Assembly (NCBI GenBank): GCA_963682055.1
Contig: OY821746.1
Span: 20,898,481-20,962,480, forward strand
Direction: 5' to 3'
DNA length: 64,000 nt
Source of the DNA: Primula veris
Taxonomy: Eukaryota; Streptophyta; Magnoliopsida; Ericales; Primulaceae
Part shown: one piece after another, positions 24,707 to 35,646 of the stretch
Layout of the letters: every line of letters starts with the position of its first letter
How positions within the stretch are numbered: the stretch's first letter is position 1
Notes under the pieces: model-generated
What the model saw: only the letters and a program-made list of their open reading frames with translations
Told to the model about the DNA's origin: nothing
The model's database searches: none
Program-made: the position numbers and the translations under genes

Positions 24707-27700
24707 CAGCTTTTGGAGCATCATGGCAACCATTTTTTTCTTGCCATAAGGTATTGATCAAAAACTCGTATAATTAGATTAAACTAAACCTATTATCCTT
24801 TCATTCACTCAATTTACACAACATATAACCAGGGCGTTTTCCCTTTCTGCAAATATTATATCTAATGTAATGATCCATTTGTTGTTTTTATCTACAATCG
24901 CCTTAAAATGACTTTGTATATGTTGGTATAATAGAATGTACTCGAAGATTGTTGTTACACATCTCTCACAGTTGTTGCTTCCTTTTCTATTACTGTTTAC
25001 ATATCATGAAGCTTGCCATGTGAAATCTAATGTATATTCAAAGTCGAAATCATACATTTATTAGTTTATATGGTCTTTGCTAATCCGTCTAAATCTATAT
25101 AGGTTATGTATAAATTGAAGATGTAACTATCACCTTTTGACTTGTTTTTTTGCAAACATACTCGACACTATTGGTTATGTACGCATAAATTGAAGATGTA
25201 ACTATCACCTTTTGAGTTGTTTTTTGCAAACATACTCGACGTTACATCTGGCAGAAACTGTACATGCCATTCTGTTTTATTTTTAGTGTTGATTCTGTTG
25301 AAGGAAGAGACATAAGAGGCGTTCGTGTCACTGCCTGTTTTGCATTGTTAACCTTTACGCACAATAACTAACATTGTTTACTCAGATTACCCTTCCTTCC
25401 TTATATGGTCTTTGCTAATCCGTCTAAATCTATATAGGTTATGTCTTACCCCAAACACGGCTTTGTAATTTCCATGCCACTTCATTCATCATTTTGTATG
25501 TAAACGTATGTTTGTTTTTGTGTAGCTAATATTTTAATAACTGAATTATATATAAAAAAAAAATACACATACATTATACATACAAATAATAGTGAACATA
25601 TATCTCTAATTCTCTATTCAGATTAGTTTTGCCTGCTCACTGATTAGAAGCCGTCCTCCTTAATTGCTACGTTTTTCACAGACTAATGGTGATTCGATCT
25701 CCGTCATGAAAGTAAAGGACTATTCTTGCTCACGATGCAATACGGACAAGAATGTTTGCTTTATGGTGCAAAAACTAAATATTTTAAGAGAGATCAAATA
25801 GTTTGCAAGTCTGGTTACTTATGGGCCGTTTGGGAACAAATTGTTTCCGGGAAAGTGTATTATATAGAAGTGTTGCTATAAGAGTGACTTATAGAATAAC
25901 AACTTCAGAAAAAAATTACGTTTGGTGATTACGTACTTTTAATTTTAATAAGTTTTTTTTCTAATGTGCCGTATGTACAAGCCAAAAGTGACTTGTTAAA
26001 ATAATTTAATATACGTGGCTAATACATACCTTACAACAAAACAAAATGAAACAATATAATAGCGATTTTGAACTTATTGATAAGTGGTATAAAACCAATC
26101 ATATAATGAACATAATTATTAACATACTTTCAATGTCAAATAAAATCATGGTTATAATTATAAGGCAGAAAAATGTTAATCACGGGGTTGGTCTAACTAA
26201 AACATTTAAACTAGTAAGTTTTTTTTGTTATGACAAAAAAAGTTAAGACGTGTTGCAATCAATATAAGTTAGCTTTTAAAAACACAAGCGTGTGACTTAA
26301 AAAAAAAACGATTAAATGTACATTTTTCTCCATCATGAATGTATCGGACTAATCTTGCTCACGCTGTAAGACGACCAAGAGTGTTTGTTTTATGGTTCAA
26401 AATTCAAATGTTTTCATAGAATTCAATTAGTTTGCATGTTTGGTTACTTATGGGGTGTTTGGCTACAAATTGCTTCGGTAAAAGAGGAGAAGTGTATTAT
26501 GTAGAAGGATTGTGGCTGCCCTAAGAACATGTTTTTTCCACAAATGGAAGGTGTTGTATGAGCACGGCAACAGTTGCATTAAATAACAGTTAAAGTATCC
26601 GGATTTAGACTAAGATTAAATTATTTGTTTTCAAAGGCTTTAATATTACAAGGTTTAAATCTACGTAAAAAGAATCGTTTATGGACAAACGTGTAACGTT
26701 TGACGAATTGTTCTCCCCCTACGAGATAAATATTAACAGTTTCTAATGGCTTTTACGAGATTTTACGTGTCCAATTTTTTGGTCATCGAGCAATCATGAA
26801 ACTACGTGTTGAGTTGTGCTGAATAACCTGACTTAACCGGTTATCTTAATCGGTAAAGTCAACAAATTTTTGAATTTTTCAGTTTTTATCAGATAGAGTT
26901 CATTTTAATTGTTTTCTATATATCTCGAACTGAGCCTCATAACTCAGTATTCAGAAACATAATTTCGACTTAAAGAGAGAAATAGAGTGAGAGAGTACGT
27001 CCCAGAAATTCCGACAATTTATAGTAAGGTTTTCTCTACTGTTTTATTGTTGTTCTCCCTCCTTATTTTGTATTATGCGTTCTTGATTCTATGTCAATAA
27101 TTTATTAACTGAAAGGAAAAAAACGAAAAATAAATCTTTAAAAGTTAGAACCATATAGATTTTTTCATAATAAATCTATGGTTTCACCACGAACAAAAAT
27201 TTCACATAAATGTTGCCCATAGTTATCAAATATATGCTAATTGCTAAGTGGTACTTAAGGATTATTATACTTTAGTAAGTTTAAGTATGGACGATTTTTC
27301 GTTTAATACGACCAAGTATGACTTCTTTTTTTTAGTACCGTGAATTTTGGGTTTCTTTTAATTTTACTACAATTCCGTCAACCCTAACTACCTGACTACA
27401 TCTTTGATAGAATCCGTTGAGATAAAGTGTATTTTAATCAATTTCATTTTAGTAAAACAACACTAAAATTGACATATGACTTGCACATGTTAATTTTTCA
27501 TCCATTAAATAGACGGAATGGTAAAAAAAACAGTAATGTTGCAACAGTTCACTGTATTAAGAAAAAGAAGTCATAGTTTTTAGTACTAAACGGAAAATCA
27601 TTCCTACTTTAAGGTACTAAAGTATAATAAATATGTGGTACTTATATTGACGCATTTGGCCTCATTACGTCTATAACCTGTCATGGCTTTGATGACAAGG

Positions 27701-27867
27701 TTTTACTTGCTACAAATTGTCTTCATAGAGTAGTATGTGTATATCGATACCGCAGTTAGTATTAGTAAGTTACCTCTAAGCTACACGGGGATCGATGATA
27801 AGCTGATGTGGCATAATTAAAAAATGGGGAATATTCCGTCAAATCTGGCTGTAATTGGTTGCAGGTC
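24707..27867. other. Intergenic with local duplications
   Basis: No gene recognised. A 45-bp segment beginning ttatatggtctttgctaatc occurs at about 25065 and again at about 25402. A roughly 75-bp segment (aattgaagatgtaactatca onward) is tandemly duplicated at about 25110-25242. A longer diverged direct repeat links about 25715-25880 with about 26345-26520 (shared cttgctcacg, tttgcttta/tttgtttta, ggttacttatggg, gtgtattat). Confidence 0.6.
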
Positions 27868-28890
27868 ACTCAAAGTGGGGAATACGACGTGTTACGGTCT
27901 TCTGATACGATAAATCAAGTAAATTGGAAAAGAATGTGGAACGCAAATACGGCTCCGTGAATAAAACACTTCTTTTGGAAAGTTCTTTCGAATGCACTGG
28001 CAACGAAGTATAATATGTATAGGAGAAAATACATCCATTCACCTACCTACCCTATTTGTAATGAGAAGGATTAAACGATTGAACGTTTATTCCTCGAGTG
28101 TGAATGGTCGAAAGTTGTTTAGTTCAGGAGTTCGTTAAGTTTGCGAGTTGATTCGGATACCTTTCCTCATTCGGGCAATGGGTTGACACTGTTTGTGACA
28201 ATCAAACTGATTACCATAAAATGAACTTGGCGATGAACATTTGCCAGCAAATTTAGAAAGCAAGAAATATATGTGTTCGAAAATTTAAAACCGAGTGTAT
28301 AATGTCCTTAAACAAGTTATGGTGGCTTTCGCGGACTTTATTGATGATTGTCACCTTAAACAAGTTATGGTGGCTTTCACGGACTTTATTGATGATTGTC
28401 ACTCTCTCAATGCGAATAGAGAAAAAGAGATGTTAGGGAATGTCAAGGCATGTGCGCATCCTCCATCAGGGTATTTAAAAATCAAAGTAGACGTCTCGTA
28501 CCGAAACTACTCCATTTGGACTGGAGGAATTATAACCCGAGATGAGAACGGAAACCCGGTTGACATATGGAAAGGGAGATCTAAAGTCTCATCCACGTTG
28601 ATGGCTAAGCCCATTTTGTTCGAGTCGCTTGCATCCGTGCCAAAGAAAAAATGTGGAGTCGTTTGATAATCCAAACGGATAACAAAGAAGCTATAAATTT
28701 GACCAACTTTAATGCAATGCCCGCCTCCGTGGAAAATAGATGTTATAATCGAAAACATTCGGAATTTTGTGAAAGAAGAAGACTAGTCTCTTATTTGGTA
28801 ACCTAGCTCGGGAAACGCGCATGCGAACTGCTTGGCGATATTTGTTAGAAATCGTACTCATAGTTTCAATTATTTTATTTGGCCACACCA
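27868..28890 (+). pseudogene. Relic of a LINE (non-LTR retrotransposon) 3' end: zf-RVT and RNase H-like remnants
   Basis: Translating with stops and shifts gives WKRMWNANTAP, FFWKVLSNALATKYNMYRR, PTYPICNEKD, TIERLFLECEWSKVV. This is the zinc-binding region that follows reverse transcriptase in plant LINE-type proteins. Further on, PPSGYLKIKVDVSYRNYS and TGGIITRDENGNPVD recall the plant RNase H-like domain. Several stop codons and frame changes interrupt it and the upstream reverse transcriptase is absent, so it is a 5'-truncated, decayed copy. Family assignment rests on motif memory. Confidence 0.75.
28307..28402 (+). repeat. 48-bp tandem duplication within the LINE relic
   Basis: Two adjacent 48-bp units (cttaaacaagttatggtggc at the start of each) differ by one base. 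In frame they encode LKQVMVAFADFIDDCH twice. Confidence 0.9.
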
Positions 28891-29021
28891 ACTGCGGTTA
28901 ATTATTGCTCTCGACAAGAAGAGAGAACTTCCATTTTATTTCACACATCCAAAAAGAAAATGAAGAACAATTAAATTGCAATGGAGGAAATATGATTCGA
29001 TGACATAAGATGATTAAAAAA

Positions 29022-29921
29022 GAAAAAAAAAATAGGTTTATTGACTCCAACTATCATACATTAACAAAATATGACCAAACTACTGATATTAACAATTGAG
29101 CCACCGAACTATATATTTTTTCCTAAATTGAGGACTTCCGTCAATTTAATTGGACGTAAGTTAAGTTTAAATTCCATTTCAGTCCCAAATTTTATAAAAC
29201 ATATGAATTTAACCCGAAAAGTTTATAAATTTACATTTTTAACATACTCATTAACAAATAGGTACATATACATGCTCATACGTATACATAAAATACAAAA
29301 AAATATATAAAAAATACATAATTTATAAATAAATATATATATATAACGTTTTATAAAAAAAAACTAAATTTTTTTTAATATTTTTTAAAATTAAATATAT
29401 TTTTTAAAATGTATACACTTTTTGTAGTGTCTTTGTAAAAAAATAATTAACTTTTTTTATAAAAATAATTTTTTTTAAGTTAATATTTTTTAAAAAGGTT
29501 AATTTTTCAAAAAAAAAACTGCTTTTTAAAAAAAAGTAGATTTTTTCAAAAAAAAAAAGTTATTTTTTTCAAAAAATTTAATTTTTATTAAAAAAAATTA
29601 ATTTTTTTCTATATCGTTATATATATATATATATATATTGTGTATTTCTTTTTTTTATGTATATGTATGAGTATGTATATGTAACTATTTTTTTATGGGG
29701 TATGTTAAAAATATAAAATTATAAACTTTTCGGGTTAAATTCATATGTTTTATAAAATTTAAGACTGAAATGTAAATTAAACTCAACTTACATCCAATTA
29801 AATTAACGAGGTCCCCAATTTAGGAAAAAACATATAGTTTGATGCCTCAATTGTTAATGTCGGTAGTTTGATATCATTTTGTTAATATATAATAGTTGGG
29901 GCCACTAAACCTATTTTTCCC
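29022..29921. mobile_element. Mutator-type foldback element, about 900 bp
   Basis: Two long inverted arms (about 29022-29310 and 29640-29921) start with gaaaaaaaaaataggttta on the left and gggaaaaataggtttagtgg on the inverted right. The arms share many blocks, for example aacccgaaaagttt, acatatgaattt and caattgag, with moderate divergence. A direct 9-bp repeat attaaaaaa flanks it (29013-29021 and 29922-29930), the duplication length of Mutator-like elements, although it is low complexity. The 300-bp centre is poly-A/poly-T rich with no coding capacity. Confidence 0.75.
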
Positions 29922-30157
29922 ATTAAAAAAAATGATATTGACGTCCAATGCATTCAACAATTGTTATACTTTTACTTTTACTTGATCTAGATATGAAGTG
30001 TCTTAATCAGCTACTAATAAATAGTATTGGTTATAAAACAAGGAAAACTTATCTAACTTTTAGTTAATCTTTTAGTGTTTCATCATACCATGTCGACTTG
30101 ATCTTCAAAATTAACAATTTTAAACATGATAACAAAATGAAACCAGCTCTAATTCCG

Positions 30158-30164
<7 letters not shown>

Positions 30165-30193
<29 letters not shown>
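30165..30193 (+). repeat. (TA)n microsatellite
   Basis: A run of TA dinucleotides just upstream of LTR element A. Confidence 0.85.
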
Positions 30194-30195
<2 letters not shown>

Positions 30196-30284
30196 TATTA
30201 GAACACATACACAGCGTTAAAGCGACCTACCATATTCTGTGATGGGAGAAGATGCCTAAATATCCTAAATAAGTAGTAAGTTTG

Positions 30285-30479
30285 TGTTGTAATACACTAT
30301 TAGCTACGTATATAGGGAGACAGAAGTAGAGAGAGGGGAGAACAGTATGATATTATTAATGAATGAATGTGTGAATGAATACAAGACCCCTAGCCCTCTT
30401 TATATAGATAGAGGGTTAGGGTTACAAGCCCACCTGGGCCCATTAAGTAAAAGCCCAAGAGTCCAATAATCTTACAACA
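30285..30479 (-). repeat. 3' LTR of element A
   Basis: 195 bp, TG...CA, nearly identical to 36907-37101. Read in the sense direction it contains ctatataaag, a likely TATA box. Confidence 0.9.
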
Positions 30480-30491
30480 CTCCCCCTTTGG
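30480..30491 (-). other. Polypurine tract of element A
   Basis: The sense strand reads ccaaagggggag immediately before the 3' LTR, where plus-strand DNA synthesis would be primed. The same tract precedes the 3' LTR of element B at 57665-57676. Confidence 0.8.
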
Positions 30492-30570
30492 ACGTCTTGA
30501 ATTCTTCGTCTTCATGCAGTCGATCTGAGTCGAGTTCATTCGCAGTGCTAAACACATAAAAACCTTAAGG

Positions 30571-30963
30571 CCGGAAAACCCAGTGTGGGACAAAACCGGT
30601 ACCTAGGAGAAACTGTGTAGCCGAATGATATAGGCCGAAATATCATGTAAGTAACTAACCACAAAACAGTGTGTCTCATCAAAACCTTGCCGGAGCAAAG
30701 CCAATGGGAAAATCTCTGATCGAAGGAAAAAGAGTGCAACAGTGGTAGTAGTAGGGATCAACCACAAAATAGGTGCCTCATCAAAACCTTGCTAGAGTAA
30801 ACCCAATGGGAAAAAGCTCTAGTCGAAGGACAAAAGAGTACACAGTGGTAAGAAGTATACAACCGGATACTCCCCCTAATTTCGGCAATCTTAAGTGAGA
30901 TATGATGGGAACGTGTCTCGCTAAAAACCTTGCCAAGGAAAACCCAGTGGGAAAAAACCTTGG
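30571..30963 (-). repeat. Family II hairpins of element A: four units with a conserved loop and different stems
   Basis: Four units about 100-140 bp apart each contain an aaacccartgggaaa-like core. On the + strand the stems are ccaagg/ccttgg (30933-30938 with 30958-30963), ctagag/ctctag (30792-30797 with 30817-30822), cggag/ctctg (30691-30695 with 30714-30718, one mismatch) and ccgg/ccgg (30571-30574 with 30596-30599). Each unit is also bordered by aaaaccttg and aagga motifs. The stem sequence differs between units yet stays complementary in three of the four. Confidence 0.8.
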
Positions 30964-30985
30964 TCTAAGGACAAAAAGAGTACAC

Positions 30986-31227
30986 GAGCATGCGACTGGA
31001 TGCTCCCCCTCACTTACACACGACAGGGTGCAAAGATTTCGACTAAGTAGTAATTAGTGCAATAAGCATTCACCTGGATGCTCCCCCTCACTTGCACACG
31101 ACTGAGTGCAAAGATTTCATATTCCAAGAAAGAGTACGAGCATTCGACTGGATGGCTCATTTACTTGCACACGACTGTATGCAAGAAAATATAACGTGGA
31201 ATAGAACGAGCATTCGACAGGATGCTC
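30986..31227 (-). repeat. Family I hairpin cluster of element A (7 hairpins)
   Basis: Stems and 8-nt loops on the + strand are as follows. 30986-31005: gagcat[gcgactgg]atgctc. 31014-31033: ttacac[acgacagg]gtgcaa, with one G-T type pair. 31065-31082: agcat[tcacctgg]atgct. 31092-31111: ttgcac[acgactga]gtgcaa. 31138-31158: gagcat[tcgactgg]atggctc. 31164-31185: cttgcac[acgactgt]atgcaag. 31208-31227: gagcat[tcgacagg]atgctc. Two stem types alternate around one loop consensus, which reads roughly CCWGTCGN in the sense direction. Confidence 0.85.
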
Positions 31228-31976
31228 TCAAACTTCATATGTGAAGATTTATTTCGGCAAGAAATGCTAAATAGCATAATTTAGTCATGTCTCTCTTGAT
31301 CGATAACAACAAGTTGTCCTCAAATAAGACAAGTGTTTTATCTGGATCGTGAGACAGAGCATACGTAATTCAAATATGGCTAATACAAGCTCAAAGCCAT
31401 ATACACTCTCTAATCGTCTCATAGAGCACGAGTAGATCAGAGTGATTCGTTTGGAGTCATTTCAAGAACTCCAAGATATTGCCTTATTCCTAATGGTAAA
31501 GACAGACCATGTTAGCAATATCCCTTATGCGGGTCTGATAAGTAACCGGCATCGGTATAACCGAAAAAGGGTTGCGTTAATTCGAGTACCGAAGGGGGTA
31601 GGTACACTCGATGACGCAAATGGGATAAGACAAGCCCTCATCCACAGTTACCTTAAGGTAATGGGAAAATGTCTTTTATGCCATTTCGATGGCAGCGTGT
31701 TAGCGCGATGCTGTGTCGAGCTATACCATTCACAGCAGACGAGATGTTCGTCCTAGCACATTAGACCAAGTACAATGATGCGCATATTGTACTTAGATAT
31801 GAACATCATGGTTCAATATCTCTTCATCGTCTCATCAGGGACGGACTGGGTCTATATCAATGTCTAGTGATCGAACGATCATGGGAGAATCTGACGACTT
31901 AGCGTCATGATGACTACAACGTCATAACACCTTCTGGGTGTAGTCTGAATCATGGACTTAGATTCAATCTTTACGG

Positions 31977-34900
31977 GACTCAATCATCAGGTTGAGTCAC
32001 TACCGTGTCTTCCCAAGATCCTTCATCTCGAAGGCAAATCCAAAAATGGATCGCGTAATAAAACACGCAAGGGCATAATACTTGTTCAAGTATCCCAAGC
32101 TAAACAAGTACTCACTTAGGCGGGTATACCACATCCGCTCGGATTATATTAATCCATATAGTGAACGTCTCATTTAATTGAGATCGTGTTCCGTGGTCAG
32201 GAACTACTTGATTAAAGCATATGAAGTCACACAGGGACCTTCATCTGTATCTCTTTGTCTAAATCCCCATAGAGATAAAACCGTGACCACATTCATGGCT
32301 GCATATTCAGTTTTTCGGAAACTACTAAACTGGTAAAGTAGGGGACTGTTATAATGTCCATTACGAAGAAATCAACCATCTCGTAATCAATTCCAAGGTG
32401 TGAGAGAAGTCTTGCACTACTAGGCGAGCATTCTACAATCTCATTATTCTCATCACTCTTCCTTACGAATAACCAAATAAACGAACTCGTTTAACATTGG
32501 TGGTGTTGGATCTACAGGTCCGAACACACTTTCGCTAAGGAGTCTACTTGGATTTCAAGTTTCCATTAGTACAGTCTATTCTCCGTTGACTTCAGGCAAC
32601 GGTACATGGTTCCCTGTCATAATTTGTTCATATTATCAGTCGTCACCGAATATATGAACAAATAATCAATGACAGTTTCGTTTCGCTTCAATATCGTCTA
32701 AGATATCATGATCGACAGATATTTCGAGATTTTTTGGATGAGGAGGAAATCACACATCTCCTTGATCCTTTATAATCTCGTGCAACAAACGAGTTTCAGT
32801 TCACCACCTCTGGGGCTGAACGAATTAAGAACCGGTCAACTTCCTCATATCTTGGGAAGGACGACAGACTGACGGCCGACGACAGCGTCCTTTGCTTGGC
32901 GGGTTCGGCCAAAGCAACGTGTTACGACAGGAACACGGCGTCCGACAGGGACGTCTATCCTTGCAAGCATTTTGCAGCAGGTATAAATGATCTCGTGACA
33001 TCTCATAAAATCATTAAATGCGTCTGGCATTTAGTTAGACTTGAGGGAGTCTATGCACTTACTTATCACTAAGTGCAGTTTTGGGATCAAGCTAAGACTG
33101 AGTGGGTTATGCCACGTTACTTCACGTCGTTCCTTATCAACGGTAACGTGCAAATCTCCCCCTAACGACGGGGAGAACAGTCTTAGCGATGTCACTTTCG
33201 CATATCATGCGGTAAAGAGATCGCTTGCCAAGGTTACTCTATCAAATGATAGGCAGGAGATTCATAATCGACTTATGTCCCCTTCAGAGGTCCATATTTT
33301 GAACGCTAGAACGGCTCAATCAAAATATTAATTAATCACTCTAAACACGCGTTAATATGAGACTTCTGGCTCATAACCAGTAACCAGCTGGTACGCATAT
33401 GGTGTTTGAGTATCTATGGGCCTCATGACGGACCAATGCAGCAAAATAGCATAACCCCATACGGAAATATAAATCTTGGTGTGCAAGACCAAGAAATGCG
33501 TGCAATCATTTGCAGTCGCATCATCAAGCTTTCCGTGAGTCCATTTTGGGTCTGAACATAATCGACAGGATGTTCAATTTCAATTTCCAAATTCAAGTAA
33601 TTCAAATCGAAATTTCGATTCTTACTCTTCGGTATTATCAAGTCGACTAGACTTTTCAGGATAATCCGGATCATGAGCCATCAACTTAATGATAGGGCTA
33701 AAAGTTTGGAAAGTGCTGCATTTATGTGGACAACATTAAAATGTGACCATATTGTCGATGCATCAACCATAACCATTTATATTTATGGTCCGTCTTATGG
33801 TTGGATAAGTCCACAATAACTCCTTCAATTCTTTACAAGAATTCTACGAGTTCATTTCGTGATCTTTACACATACTAGTCTTTCAAAGTGAGCATTAGCG
33901 GCATTAATTTCGGATTAATCACGAAATATATTCTCAGAGAGAATCCAAATGCGATGCGATTATAAATCAATCATCGTCTTTTGACCCGGGAATATCTCAT
34001 CCGGTCAATGCCACAATATCAAAATGCTCTTATCAATCGACGACAGGCGAATGATAGTATAGACAATCATGTCTTAGCATCTAAATCATTTATCATTCGA
34101 CGACAGGCGAAATGATAAGGTAACTTTAAATGCTTTAAAGAATGTGGTAGCAACCACTTGAAAGACATTTCAACTCCTCTAAAATACGCTTTTGGTCGTA
34201 TTGAATGGAGGCTATGTAAAGAAATTTTAATTTTTTCATGAGTTATTACCAGATAACACTGGTTTTCTCGAATATTTTATAACTCAACAAGGTACGACAG
34301 GACCTATAGGAGTATAATGCCTCATATTTGACAAATCAATTTGGCTTTACCAAAAATTTTGATTTTGGAACGACAGGTCCAGAATCGTTGTCACTGAGTA
34401 CTCTTTTAGGTAAGTAGTTGGTGAAATTATGTGGTACACTGTTACCCACTATTTTCAAAAAAAAATCAACTACCCCACAAGTATTACCTAAAATTTCATA
34501 ATTTAAAGTTTGGTCACATTTGTCAAAGGAATTTGCTCAAAAACACTTTAAATTATTTCGAGAAATTTCGTAAACAGGCAAACCATAATCCAAAAGTATG
34601 TCCAAATGGAAAAATCATAATCCAAAAGGAAAAATATAATCCAGATGAGCGAAAAAATGGCTCAATGATTTATCAAAATCAATAAAGAAAGGTACCAAAC
34701 TTATTTGAGCCACAAAACCGGGGGTCTCAAGAGTTTCCTTTCATTTAGCTTTAACCACATTAGCATCGGTTTTTTCGCCTTTATAATAGTTTTGAACTAT
34801 TTAAGGAGTAACCGTGCATGACCTTTGTCTTTATAGCATAGAGTTGACTCCTTGAGCATTATCTCTTGCTTTGTGACAACGAGCCATATTGTTCCTTTCA

Positions 34901-35646
34901 ATTACTGTCTTGGAGCCATAGGTTTTCGATTTTGACGATTGTCTAAAATCTCGCTTGGCTAGGCGATTCATCGGGATCGCGACAGTTCGAGACAAATAAC
35001 GCTTGTCTCGGTTCTCGATTCGTGGAAAAAAAAATGTACACGAAGAGCATTAATATCAGGCAAACAATTCGCCATTGACCCAATAGGATTAAAACTACTC
35101 ACCGGGGTAATTTTCTTATCCAATAACAGATGGGTGATAAAGGAACATGGTGAATATAAATTCACGATACAGCTTATGGAATACAATTTCCAAGCTAGTA
35201 TTTTGGTGAATGATTGCTCCAATATGTCAATTTCAGACATTTGTTCACCATAGACGTCATCACGTCTCAAATGTGGCGGCGGAATAAAATCAACGCCTTA
35301 GCATTCATTATGATGGTAACAACAAACTCGTGTTTTACTCATCAAAGATGGCATCCAAAAAAAAAATTTGGGCATCACATTTTCACACATCAGGGTGAGT
35401 AACATGTGATGACCGATTAAAATCAACGTTTAAACAGTCATTTCGCAAGTATGTTTTACGATTTTTTCTCATCATAGATGGCATCCAACATGTGTTGGGA
35501 GTTCTGGATTATTTATCATATAAAACGACTGGTTTATATGTTTATGGTTTGCACAAGCATAAACTTTATTTCGAAACGACAGGTTCGAAAACATTAGTTT
35601 TGCTTCTCATGTGAATCGGTTCTCATTGATCGAACGACGGGTCGAT
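31977..35646 (-). repeat. Dispersed family I hairpins through the interior of element A
   Basis: Further hairpins share an 8-10-nt loop related to acgacagg but have unrelated stems. 31977-31998: gactcaa[tcatcagg]. 32918-32937: cgtgtt[acgacagg]. 33356-33375: tatgag[acttctgg]. 33553-33576: tgaacat[aatcgacagg]. 34031-34056: tatcaatcg[acgacagg]. 34090-34118: ttatcattcg[acgacagg]. 34290-34305: aggt[acgacagg]. 34361-34386: gattttgga[acgacagg]. 34963-34980: gcgat[tcatcggg]. 35383-35398: tcac[acatcagg]. 35517-35540: catataaa[acgactgg]. 35569-35590: tttcgaa[acgacagg]. 35629-35646: atcga[acgacggg]. In each, the loop is followed by the complement of the stem, with at most one mismatch or bulge. Confidence 0.85.

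Noticed and set aside
31011..31230. CRISPR-like array suggested by regularly spaced repeats
   Set aside because: Plant nuclear context, the repeats are self-complementary hairpins with variable stems, and there are no unique spacers of constant length or cas genes.
31442..31756. 104-codon plus-strand frame in element A
   Set aside because: It runs antisense to the element, a truncated antisense counterpart also occurs in element B (56526-56717), and it has no domain signal. It is a by-product of repeated non-coding sequence.
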